Part shown: one piece after another, positions 8,799 through 16,298 of the stretch
How the letters are laid out: every line of letters starts with the position of its first letter
Numbering within the stretch: the stretch's first letter is position 1
Source of the DNA: an uncultured Lachnospiraceae bacterium
Lineage (GTDB): Bacteria; Bacillota; Clostridia; Lachnospirales; Lachnospiraceae
NCBI GenBank assembly: GCA_910577955.1
Contig: CAJTNC010000032.1
Location: 1 to 32,467, forward strand
Direction: 5' to 3'
DNA length: 32,467 nucleotides
Notes under the pieces: model-generated
Told to the model about the DNA's origin: nothing
What the model saw: only the letters and a program-made list of their open reading frames with translations
Databases searched by the model: none
Program-made: the position numbers and the translations under genes

Positions 8799-9614
8799 TT
8801 AAAAAATTCCGATCAGAGCGCCGATGATACCTACCGCTATGGTGATAAGCAAGATCCATGTGGCGCTCACGCCTTTTTTCAGAAGTCCGAACATTCCAAG
8901 CACATACAGGAAGGGAAGAAGCAGCGGGAAAATCTGGTCCAGATATCCCTGAATCGCAAAGGTAGTCTCCCCAAGCGTCACCTCAAGCGGCGTGCTTAAC
9001 TTTACCATAGAAGCACTCATGCCCCCGACCACCATCAGTCCGACGATAGTCGCGCCCTTGCTGATCGTCTGCAGGATGCCGCTCTCCTTCGCATTGCCCA
9101 TGAGCCCTGTCCCGAATTTGTATCCCGCTGCGGTCAGGTAGTACTTGATGATTACATGGGGGATATTGAACAGCAGAAGGAACAGGATAAATCCGAAGGC
9201 GCTTCCCTGCTGCGCCAGAGAGATACCGATGGCTACAGCGATGATCCGCAGCGTCCCCCAGAAGAAGGAATCGCCGATCCCCGCGAAGGGTCCCATCAGT
9301 CCCACCTTGATGCTGTTGATGGACGTCGTATCGAAATCGGGGTTTGTGCTGGCCTCTTTCTCCAGCGCCGCATTCACGCCGGTAATCGCCGTCAGTACAT
9401 GGGGTGTCGTGTTAAAAATCTCCATATGTCTCACAAGAGCTTTCGCCTGCTCTTCTTTTGTATGGTAAAAAGTCTTGATAGCCGGCCATATGGCGATGGC
9501 ATACCCGAGCGCCTGCTGCCTCTCATAGTTATAACAACCTTCCAACATAAAGGAACTCTTAAACAACTCCATCACTAATTTTTTATCTTCTATTGACAAT
9601 GCTTCCTTACTCAT
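8799..9614 (-). CDS. PTS mannose/fructose/sorbose family IID component
   Basis: Membrane subunit of a mannose-class phosphotransferase system, 271 residues. Family features include the N-terminal SSFMLEGCYNYERQQALGYA stretch, the VGLMGPFAGIGDSFFWG block, and hydrophobic helices at the C-terminus. I start at ATG 9614, which overlaps the stop of IIC by 8 nt and has GGAGAGGAGG upstream; the frame is open 26 codons further up, but that part lies inside the IIC gene and does not look like IID. It works with IIC as the sugar channel. Confidence 0.96.
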   Translation of the reverse strand: MSKEALSIEDKKLVMELFKSSFMLEGCYNYERQQALGYAIAIWPAIKTFYHTKEEQAKALVRHMEIFNTTPHVLTAITGVNAALEKEASTNPDFDTTSINSIKVGLMGPFAGIGDSFFWGTLRIIAVAIGISLAQQGSAFGFILFLLLFNIPHVIIKYYLTAAGYKFGTGLMGNAKESGILQTISKGATIVGLMVVGGMSASMVKLSTPLEVTLGETTFAIQGYLDQIFPLLLPFLYVLGMFGLLKKGVSATWILLITIAVGIIGALIGIF

Positions 9615-10395
9615 CAAACAAATCCTCCTCTCCGTCACTGTTTCCCACCTGTACCATCCGGGGGTTCGCCGCGCCCTTTTCATAAGTGACAATAAACGCT
9701 AACACAAGTCCGCAGATCGTCACCGCCATGATCGGCAGATTCAGGTACGATATCAGTATAAATCCGAATACAAAATAGAGTACGTTCTTCAGATTCATCA
9801 TCGGGAGCAGTAAAAGTGCGAAACCAACTGCCGGGAGCAGACCGCCCGCCACATTCAATCCCTGCATAATGCTCTGGGGAATATGATCCACAAAAGACTG
9901 TACCGCCGCAGAGCCGAACATGATCGCCACAAACGCCACCGCGAAATACATGAAACTCTGCAACAGCAATCCCCCATAATTCAGCATCTTCATTTTCTTA
10001 ATATCGCCCGCCGCCGCATACTTCATAGCCGGTGTCATAAAACCGCTTCGGATGATAAAAAGCAGCACCTTGATGGACTGTGCCAAAATGGCGATCGGCA
10101 ACGCGAGCGTCAGCGCTATCTCCGGTCCCTGACCGGTCAGTATCGCAAAAGCTGTGCCCAGTCCTGCTCCCACAAGGGCATCCGGCGGTACCGCTCCGCC
10201 GATCTGGATCGCTCCCATAAACACAAGTTCCAGCGTTGCGCCGATGATCACACCGGTCTGCATATCCCCCAGCGCCAGCCCCACAAGCGGGGAAACCACA
10301 AGAGGCCTTATCACCATACATGTTCCGAAAAATTTCTCCAAAAACCACAGGCCGCCGAGGATCAGGCCCACTATCAAAGCTTCATACATTTTCAT
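9607..10395 (-). CDS. PTS mannose/fructose/sorbose family IIC component
   Basis: Membrane channel subunit of the mannose-class PTS, 262 residues, almost entirely hydrophobic helices, with family blocks LVSPLVGLALGD-like and GGAVPPDALVGAGLGT. The ATG overlaps the IIB stop by four bases (ATGA), a sign of coupled translation. A second in-frame ATG two codons later is also possible. The C-terminus ends in an acidic tail (DGEEDLFDE). Confidence 0.96.
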   Translation of the reverse strand: MKMYEALIVGLILGGLWFLEKFFGTCMVIRPLVVSPLVGLALGDMQTGVIIGATLELVFMGAIQIGGAVPPDALVGAGLGTAFAILTGQGPEIALTLALPIAILAQSIKVLLFIIRSGFMTPAMKYAAAGDIKKMKMLNYGGLLLQSFMYFAVAFVAIMFGSAAVQSFVDHIPQSIMQGLNVAGGLLPAVGFALLLLPMMNLKNVLYFVFGFILISYLNLPIMAVTICGLVLAFIVTYEKGAANPRMVQVGNSDGEEDLFDE

Positions 10396-10877
10396 TCCCT
10401 CCAGTTCTTTCTTATCGTTTGGTATTCGGATGCGGATGTAGCGGGAACTTCTTGGATCTCCAGTTTATATCCCATCTCCACAAGCCTGTCCATATACTCC
10501 ACATCCTTGTTGTCCACATACACTGCCTTGGAAAACATCTTTTTCCCTTCGTGCATCTGCATGCCGCCCACGTTGATCGCCGGTTTCTCCTCAAGCAGCG
10601 GCGCAAGCCTGCAGACCGTCTCGGGATCCGGCGCTATCACAAAAACCTTCATACTCTTTAATTTCGGGTTTTTGAGCAATTCCGCCCCCGCCTCCACGGT
10701 TCTGGTCGCCAACTTTACGCCGTCGGGACAGCACAGCTTCAGGGCGGTCTTCCTCATCTCATCCTTCGCTGCGCTGTCGCTCACGATGACAATGGCATCG
10801 TAGCCCAGTGCGGATTTCCAACTGTAAGCTACCTGCCCGTGCAGCAGCCGGTCGTCAATCCTGATTTTCAGTATCAT
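10392..10877 (-). CDS. PTS mannose/fructose/sorbose family IIB component
   Basis: Cytoplasmic phosphocarrier of 161 residues, the normal length for the family. The start RIDDRLLHGQVAYSW holds the phosphorylated histidine H13, which takes phosphate from IIA and passes it to the sugar during import. The ribosome binding site is near perfect (AAAGGAGGGG, 7 nt from the ATG). It follows a 191-nt gap after IIA, the only large gap in the PTS operon, which contains a strongly self-complementary element and a candidate promoter. Confidence 0.97.
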   Translation of the reverse strand: MILKIRIDDRLLHGQVAYSWKSALGYDAIVIVSDSAAKDEMRKTALKLCCPDGVKLATRTVEAGAELLKNPKLKSMKVFVIAPDPETVCRLAPLLEEKPAINVGGMQMHEGKKMFSKAVYVDNKDVEYMDRLVEMGYKLEIQEVPATSASEYQTIRKNWRE

Positions 10878-10912
10878 AGTTACCCCTCCTTTTCTTTTTC
10901 TTTTTAGGCTTC

Positions 10913-11054
10913 TGCAAAACTCCGCTTTAGCCAGTTTTACTTGTGTAAGATTTACGCATCCATAAGCAGGCGCTGTGAGACCGTCGGCACTAAGCGTGCC
11001 TGCGTTGGATCGTATATTTTACACGATGAAACGACAGAATCAATGAGTTTTGCA
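10913..11054. repeat. 142-nt imperfect palindromic element inside the PTS operon
   Basis: The element is bounded by a perfect 10-bp inverted repeat, TGCAAAACTC (10913-10922) and GAGTTTTGCA (11045-11054). Inside, 10943-10961 pairs with 11007-11024 with one mismatch and one bulge (GTGTAA with TTACAC, TACG with CGTA, ATCC with GGAT), and GCAGGC (10966-10971) pairs with GCCTGC (10998-11003). The whole could fold as one long hairpin in RNA or DNA. It encodes no protein I can support. It resembles a small non-autonomous mobile element (MITE-like) or a structured RNA; I see no clear target-site duplication. Confidence 0.65.
11016..11043 (-). promoter_or_regulatory. Candidate promoter for IIB-IIC-IID-yitT within the palindromic element
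   Basis: On the minus strand TTGATT (11038-11043) and TAAAAT (11016-11021) are 16 nt apart, four and five of six consensus matches. It points toward the IIB gene 139 nt away and lies inside the palindromic element, so the element may bring its own promoter and set the lower genes apart from the SIS and IIA genes. Confidence 0.4.
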
Positions 11055-11068
11055 ATTACCCGTATCTT

Positions 11069-11476
11069 TCACAGGTCCGCAAAATCATCATTGACCATAG
11101 TGGTCATTGTCTCATTGACATAGCTTACCTGTTCCCTTGCTTCTTTCACTGCCTCCTGCAGTTCTTCCCCCTCTTCCATGGTGATGACCTGCAAAAGAAG
11201 CGCCAGATTTACCCCCGTCAGAAGATGCACGCCGGGTCTTTCCATATATTTCATGCAGGCTTGATTGACGCTGCCCCCGTAAAGATCAGTGAGCACCACC
11301 ACCTCATCCTCCGGTTTGCAGGCCATAAAATATTCTTCCAGCTCCTCCTCCAGAAAAACTCCCTCCGTGTAGGCGCAGATCGTGGTGATCGCGGGCTGTT
11401 TTCCCAAAATGAGTTCCGCCGCCGCCCTGATACCCTCCGCGTAGGTTGCATGCGTTGCGATCAAAATCTTCCTCAT
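11069..11476 (-). CDS. PTS mannose/fructose family IIA component
   Basis: Cytoplasmic phosphocarrier of 135 residues, the first sugar-specific step of the PTS; it takes phosphate from HPr on a histidine near the N-terminus (H9 in ILIATHATYAEG) and gives it to IIB. The LTDLYGGSVNQ stretch matches the family's conserved DLxGGSP-like block. The ATG shares one base with the stop codon of the SIS gene (TGATG); a GTG one codon earlier is possible. GAGGGG lies 8 nt before the ATG. Confidence 0.95.
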   Translation of the reverse strand: MRKILIATHATYAEGIRAAAELILGKQPAITTICAYTEGVFLEEELEEYFMACKPEDEVVVLTDLYGGSVNQACMKYMERPGVHLLTGVNLALLLQVITMEEGEELQEAVKEAREQVSYVNETMTTMVNDDFADL

Positions 11477-12534
11477 CACTTTTTCCCCTCTACTGTTTTC
11501 TGAATATACTGTCCGATCACACTGTTTACGCCTCTCGAGAGATCCCTCCCTCTGGCGTCCGCCATCTTGTAGGCGGCCACCTGCATAAACGTGATATATT
11601 CCAACGGTGCGAAATACCTGCTTTTCACAGTCAGCGCCAGATCTTTTTTATCCTCTCTGTCCGCCGCTGCCCCGACTACAGCACAGAACCCGATCTCCTG
11701 TTTTAAAAAGGCGGCGATCTTTTTTACCTTCTCCTCGTCCTCCCCCTGTTTGGAATACAGGATAAACAGCATGCCGTCGTGAAATGCGTTCTGCGGCCCG
11801 TGGATAAACTCTTCAAGCTCATAGCTCTTTGTCATCATGGGCACCATCTCCATGGCCTTGATATCCGACTCCTGAGCAATGGGCCACAGATCCCCGGCGG
11901 CGGAGATCATCATCGTACTCCGGCGAAGCAGAGAAAACTTATTGTCCTCATACCAGACAAGGGCCTCCTGTCTTATTCTCTCGAGATTTCCTGCCGCCCT
12001 GTGAAGATCTTCTTTTATCTCCGCTAATTTCTCCTCACCGATCATCCCCTGCCTCACCGCGAGATCGGCCCCGAACATCATCACCGAGGCCGCCGTGGCG
12101 GAAAACCCTATGGTGCGGTACAAATACTCCTCCTCGCCGCATCCCATATCCACAAAATGATCCGCCGCATCGGCGATCACGCATTCTCTGTCAGCCGTCA
12201 TGGCGTATGTGACGCACCCCGCCTTTTTCGCCAAAAGCAGCCCCTCGTACACGAGTTTCGTCTTCCCTCCCTGAGAGATAAAAAGGTGCAGCGCCTCTTT
12301 CCGTATTTCCGCTCCGTAATGGACAAAGATATTCGGATACACAAGCGTCACCCGGAAGCCGCACACATTCTCCAAGAACATCTTTGCGGTAAAGGCCGCG
12401 TTGTAGGAAGAACCGCTGGCCACAATAACGATCTCCCGAATCCCTCCGTCCTCCGCAAAACTGCCCGCCGTATCCCGCTCTGCGATTTCCCTAAGTTTCT
12501 CCGGTATCCTCTCAATGCAATTCATCAGTGTCAT
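11476..12534 (-). CDS. SIS-domain sugar-phosphate enzyme, FrlB/GfrF-like deglycase candidate
   Basis: Cytoplasmic 352-residue protein with two sugar-isomerase (SIS) domains: the first with IVIVASGSSYNAAFTAK (about 35-51) and FISQGGKTKL, the second with MMISAAGDLWPIAQE and ELEEFIHGPQNAFHDG. It is the isomerase half of glucosamine-6-phosphate synthase without the glutaminase domain. The GEEEYLYRTIGFSAT stretch resembles fructoselysine- or glucoselysine-6-phosphate deglycases, which split phosphorylated Amadori products into lysine and sugar phosphate. Next to mannose-type PTS genes and a LevR-like regulator, this is the layout of the Salmonella gfr genes. An AgaS-like sugar deaminase remains possible. 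AAGGAG lies 9 nt before the ATG. Confidence 0.8.
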   Translation of the reverse strand: MTLMNCIERIPEKLREIAERDTAGSFAEDGGIREIVIVASGSSYNAAFTAKMFLENVCGFRVTLVYPNIFVHYGAEIRKEALHLFISQGGKTKLVYEGLLLAKKAGCVTYAMTADRECVIADAADHFVDMGCGEEEYLYRTIGFSATAASVMMFGADLAVRQGMIGEEKLAEIKEDLHRAAGNLERIRQEALVWYEDNKFSLLRRSTMMISAAGDLWPIAQESDIKAMEMVPMMTKSYELEEFIHGPQNAFHDGMLFILYSKQGEDEEKVKKIAAFLKQEIGFCAVVGAAADREDKKDLALTVKSRYFAPLEYITFMQVAAYKMADARGRDLSRGVNSVIGQYIQKTVEGKK

Positions 12535-12564
12535 ATCCTATTTCTCCTTATTCCTGTCTGTTTT

Positions 12565-15315
12565 TTATTCCCGCCCTGTTTTCTCCGCCGCCACGTTCTC
12601 GTCATGCCTGACATAATCATACAGATAAGCCATCTCGCTCGTGGGAAGTTTTACATTGTACTGAGCTGTAAGTTCTTGAAAACTCTCCGTCAAAAGACAG
12701 ATAAACTCCTGCTGATTTCTCACAAAATATTCCAGATCCACATAATCGGTAATAGGGGTCTTCGTCACCAACCGCTCCATCAGACAGCAGACATGGATAT
12801 AGATCCCGATGATCGTCTTGATTGAAAAACGGCAGTCCATCCTGCTTTGCAGTTTATCCACCGCAATCTTGATATAGCTGAGCAGTTTGTCCGCATCCAG
12901 TATCGTCAGATACTGCAGCACATTTTGAAGCGTGAAATTTTTCACCAGATTCTCATCAAAAGCTTTCAGCTCTTCTCTGCTCAGATAAGGCTTCAACAGC
13001 CTGTTCATATCCTCCATGGAATCGCTGGTGATAATGTCCTCGAGACCGATATAGGGAATATCCGGGAGCCCGGGATCCATTGTGCCGGACACAAAAAGGA
13101 TCTCATAGCGGGCACACAACGCCTCCAATTCCATATGCAGTCCTCCGGAACAATCCACCGGGATCAGCTTTACCCGCAGATTTTTGGGAAAGCTGTCCTT
13201 GAATATCTGCAGCACCCTCCCTGTCATGGGCGTCCCCGACTCGCTGGTAAACAGGATCGCCGCATCCTTGCGCACATTATCATAGAGTCTGTATTCTATT
13301 TTGGTCTCCTCACAGGTTCTCCTAAGAATCTCCTCGGTCTCCTCGCCGTTTGCTATCCCCTCCCCCACGCTCAGCGCGGTCTTTGTGGAAATATTATTGA
13401 TGACGCCTATGTGGGCTGAACTGCACTCGCTGATGATCGTTCCAAGCTCCTCAAGGGTCCCCATATCCACAAGCAGAATCAGATTATCCGCAAACCTTCC
13501 CTCCGACAGCCCCTCCTTAATCTTCACGATAATGTCATTGACATCTGTTGTGAGCGGCATGTCAAAAGCGTCCAGAACCCTTCTGCCGATCAGCTTGTTT
13601 ACCGCGTCCGCTATGGAACTCGCCGTGGAATACCCGTGGGCCGCCACGATCCCCGTGTGATTGATGCCCGCAGCCTTTCTGTTGTAGAATTTAACATTCA
13701 GAATCAGAAATATCAGGTTGATATCCTCTAACTCCACATCTAGCACCTCCTCCAAAGACCGCTTCATCTCCTTCGCCATAAAGGCTTCCGCCGGATATTC
13801 CTGCCCCAGCAGATTTAAGAATCCCTTGACCAGTTCCTCCTTCTTTCTAAGCCATTTAAGCAGCGAAGTGTTCTCACCCGTCATCACATACAAAAGTCTT
13901 GCCAGCACAAACTCGCAGTTTGCCGGAAGAAATATCCCGTGCTTTTCGCTCACCCTCGAGAGCACCTTGCCGGTGATCTCTGTCAGCGCCCTGATTTTCA
14001 TATTGGAATACTTTTTCTCATAGACGATAAAATCGTAAAATTCATTCAGCCACTCGCTGCCCTTTTTCATCAGATCGTTTCTGGATATTTCATTTTGCAT
14101 ATACTCTTCGTAGATATCCAAAACACGCCTTAAAAAGGGCAATAGATAGTTGTCCTCCTCCTGTATCGCCAGAGAGGAAACCGGTATCTTGCCGGAATCC
14201 GCGCAGGCCTCCTCCTCCGGCTCCATAGAAGAAATCAGCTCGTTTGGCAGATGATAGCTCTTGATCTCCAGTTCCTTAGGGGTATCCGTCTGCAAAAATG
14301 CGTTGGCGCAGATCACTCTGATACAGCTCTTGAGTTCCGTCAGGTTCCCCTCAAAAGGATATTTCATCAAAATCCTGTAAACATTCCCACTGATTAAGAT
14401 AGGATGCCCGAGATGTTTTTCCTCCTTCTCAAAAAAATGAGCTAACAGCAGCCGTTTTTCCAAGACGCTCCTCTCCCGCAGCGGCGGCAGGAAACTGATC
14501 ACCGGAATCTGCGATAAAAAAGATTCAGACAGCATAAGAGAAGGATTTTTCCTTGTGGCCAAAATCAGCTTCGCCTCTCCCTCCTCCGCTCCGGAAGTCC
14601 TGTCCTCCAGATATCTCGCCAGACTTTCCTGTCCCTTTCTGCTGAGACAGTCGATATTGTCGATAAACAGGATGCCGCCTGCGGCCTCCTTTAGCGCCCC
14701 CTGCCTTTTCCCTCCTCCGAACAGCTTTATGACGTCCCTCTCACTCTCTGCGTCCGCTTCACTGCACTCCAACACCCTGTACGGTGCGCCTGCGGCGATG
14801 CTCCCGCTCTCCGCCGCATAGTTATAGAGGTAATCTGCCAGATAGGATTTTCCTGTTCCTGCTTCGCCCCAGATCAAAACCGGTACGCCGCAGCCCGGGT
14901 ATTTCACCGCAGATTTACACTGGGTAATACAATAGTTCAATGTGGCGGAAAAACCGATCACATTCTCCTCGTCCTTTCCCTCCACCCGCTCCGCCAGTAT
15001 CTCCCACAGATCCTCCGGGTAATCGAACTCATTTTCTTCCAACTGAAGACGGTATTTTCTCTCCAACGTCTTTTTGTGGAAAAAATACACCGGCCTGCCG
15101 CCCGCTTTGACAAGCACCCCCTCCTTCACCAGATCATTCAGGTAAGAAGAGGCCAGATTCCGGCTGATCCTGATTTCGTCCGCCGCCATATGTGTGGTAA
15201 AAGGTTTTAAATCAGAGTTCATGCGAAATTTTTCCGTATACTTGATCATATATTGCACGATTTCCTCTTTTGTCCTGTTATTCACGCCATACTCCTTTCC
15301 CTGTACTGCCATCAT
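12565..15315 (-). CDS. LevR-family transcriptional regulator with degenerate AAA+ domain, PRDs and IIA-like domain
   Basis: DNA-binding regulator of 916 residues, first gene of the PTS locus (30-nt gap to the SIS gene; GGGAGGAGGG before the ATG). In order: winged-helix domain (about 15-85, ending KAGGRPVYFFHKKTL), AAA+ domain (about 118-340) with Walker A GEAGTGKS (150-157), first PTS-regulation domain (about 390-500, H459), mannose-type IIA domain (about 553-680, H560 in VAAHGYS), and a C-terminal PRD (about 790-910, H841, H904). PTS phosphorylation of these histidines normally tunes activity to substrate supply. The GAFTGA loop that contacts sigma-54 is absent: LFG (198-200) is followed within 15 residues by Walker B, and that motif reads ILFIDN, lacking the glutamate. 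It may therefore not act as a sigma-54 activator. Confidence 0.9.
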   Translation of the reverse strand: MMAVQGKEYGVNNRTKEEIVQYMIKYTEKFRMNSDLKPFTTHMAADEIRISRNLASSYLNDLVKEGVLVKAGGRPVYFFHKKTLERKYRLQLEENEFDYPEDLWEILAERVEGKDEENVIGFSATLNYCITQCKSAVKYPGCGVPVLIWGEAGTGKSYLADYLYNYAAESGSIAAGAPYRVLECSEADAESERDVIKLFGGGKRQGALKEAAGGILFIDNIDCLSRKGQESLARYLEDRTSGAEEGEAKLILATRKNPSLMLSESFLSQIPVISFLPPLRERSVLEKRLLLAHFFEKEEKHLGHPILISGNVYRILMKYPFEGNLTELKSCIRVICANAFLQTDTPKELEIKSYHLPNELISSMEPEEEACADSGKIPVSSLAIQEEDNYLLPFLRRVLDIYEEYMQNEISRNDLMKKGSEWLNEFYDFIVYEKKYSNMKIRALTEITGKVLSRVSEKHGIFLPANCEFVLARLLYVMTGENTSLLKWLRKKEELVKGFLNLLGQEYPAEAFMAKEMKRSLEEVLDVELEDINLIFLILNVKFYNRKAAGINHTGIVAAHGYSTASSIADAVNKLIGRRVLDAFDMPLTTDVNDIIVKIKEGLSEGRFADNLILLVDMGTLEELGTIISECSSAHIGVINNISTKTALSVGEGIANGEETEEILRRTCEETKIEYRLYDNVRKDAAILFTSESGTPMTGRVLQIFKDSFPKNLRVKLIPVDCSGGLHMELEALCARYEILFVSGTMDPGLPDIPYIGLEDIITSDSMEDMNRLLKPYLSREELKAFDENLVKNFTLQNVLQYLTILDADKLLSYIKIAVDKLQSRMDCRFSIKTIIGIYIHVCCLMERLVTKTPITDYVDLEYFVRNQQEFICLLTESFQELTAQYNVKLPTSEMAYLYDYVRHDENVAAEKTGRE

Positions 15316-15450
15316 ACATAAACCCTCCTCCCTTTTGGTTTCTGTCTGACATTTTTCTCACTGTCCACAAAATTTCCGACACTTTCCCGCCGTCTGTTCG
15401 ACACTATTTCAGAAAGATGCTATAAAATCAGTATCTCTCAAAAACGTACT

Positions 15451-15483
15451 AAAAAAGCAGCCGTTCCATAAGAACAACTGCTT
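15451..15483 (-). terminator. Intrinsic terminator of maf
   Basis: On the minus strand AAGCAG-TTGTTC pairs with GAAC-GG-CTGCTT (12 pairs including two G-U) around a short loop, followed by TTTTTT (15451-15456). It lies about 67 nt after the maf stop codon and separates maf from the PTS regulator. Confidence 0.8.
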
Positions 15484-15549
15484 ACTTTTCCGTTATATAA
15501 AGCGCTCCGCCGTCAAGCATCTCCTCTCACTTTCTCTGCTCTTCGTCTC

Positions 15550-16140
15550 TCAGAGCAGATCCCAAGCCTTCATCTCCTGATAGAGCCTTCCCACCGGCAG
15601 CCCAACCACATTGCTGTACTCGCCTCTGACCGTCTTGATAAAAGCCGCCGCTTTCCCCTGCACGCCATAGGCTCCCGCCTTGTCCACAGGCTCTCCGCTC
15701 CGGACATACTCCGATATCTCTTCTTTGCTTATGCGGTACATTAAAACTCCTGTACAGACATAGAAAGAATACTCTTCCTTTTTACCCTCCTCGCTTATCC
15801 AAACCATTGTCACACCGGTATAGACCTGATGCTCCTTTCCGGAGAGGAGTACGAGCATCCGCGCCGCGTCTTCATCATCCTTAGGCTTTCCGAGGATCTC
15901 TCCTTCTATCGCCACAACCGTATCGGCGCTGAGCACCAGCGCGTCCGCCTGACCGTCCTCTCCGATCTTTCCCCAGACATCTCCGGCCTTTTGTTTTGAC
16001 AGCTCTATCACAACATCCTGCGGCAGCGTGCTCTCCGGATTTTCCTCCACGTCGCTGGGCATCACCGTAAACTCAAATCCTATCTGTGTAAGCAGCTCCT
16101 TTCTTCTCGGGGATGCGGACGCCAATATGATTTTTTTCAT
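15550..16140 (-). CDS. maf: Maf family nucleoside triphosphate pyrophosphatase
   Basis: Cytoplasmic enzyme of 196 residues that hydrolyses non-standard or methylated nucleoside triphosphates, or UTP/dTTP, to monophosphates. It has the signature SASPRR (residues 8-13), the catalytic aspartate D73 in LSADTVV, and the KAGAYGVQG block near the C-terminus. Normal length. Start supported by AAGAGGTG 5 nt upstream. Transcribed alone from a divergent promoter region (16187-16214) and ended by a good terminator. Which nucleotide it prefers (dTTP/UTP or m5UTP/m7GTP type) cannot be told. Confidence 0.95.
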   Translation of the reverse strand: MKKIILASASPRRKELLTQIGFEFTVMPSDVEENPESTLPQDVVIELSKQKAGDVWGKIGEDGQADALVLSADTVVAIEGEILGKPKDDEDAARMLVLLSGKEHQVYTGVTMVWISEEGKKEEYSFYVCTGVLMYRISKEEISEYVRSGEPVDKAGAYGVQGKAAAFIKTVRGEYSNVVGLPVGRLYQEMKAWDLL

Positions 16141-16186
16141 AATACACCTCTTCTTCCTGTTGTCTAATCATCACACTCTTCCGAAT

Positions 16187-16214
16187 ATTATAGCACACAT
16201 CCCCAAATTGTGAA
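16187..16214 (-). promoter_or_regulatory. Promoter of maf with extended -10
   Basis: On the minus strand TTCACA (16209-16214) and a perfect TATAAT (16187-16192) are 16 nt apart, with the TGC extension directly before the -10. The start codon is 47 nt downstream of the -10. Confidence 0.75.
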
Positions 16215-16230
16215 CCGTCCAAAGATTTTA

Positions 16231-16260
16231 TTGCTATCGTTTCTTTTCCTATGCTATAAT
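16231..16260 (+). promoter_or_regulatory. Promoter of the membrane-protein pair with extended -10
   Basis: TTGCTA (16231-16236) and a perfect TATAAT (16255-16260) are 18 nt apart, with TGC directly before the -10. Transcription should start near 16267, which rules out a TTG start at 16260 for the gene and supports ATG 16299. Its -10 mirrors that of maf, giving a 9-bp inverted repeat 65 nt apart. Confidence 0.75.
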
Positions 16261-16298
16261 TGGCTCTACGGACAGAGACTTTGGAAAAGAGGTTTGAA

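Noticed and set aside
16260..16298. Upstream TTG start for the first GPI18-like gene
   Set aside because: The TTG begins on the last base of the -10 element, before the expected transcription start; ATG 16299 has a proper binding site.
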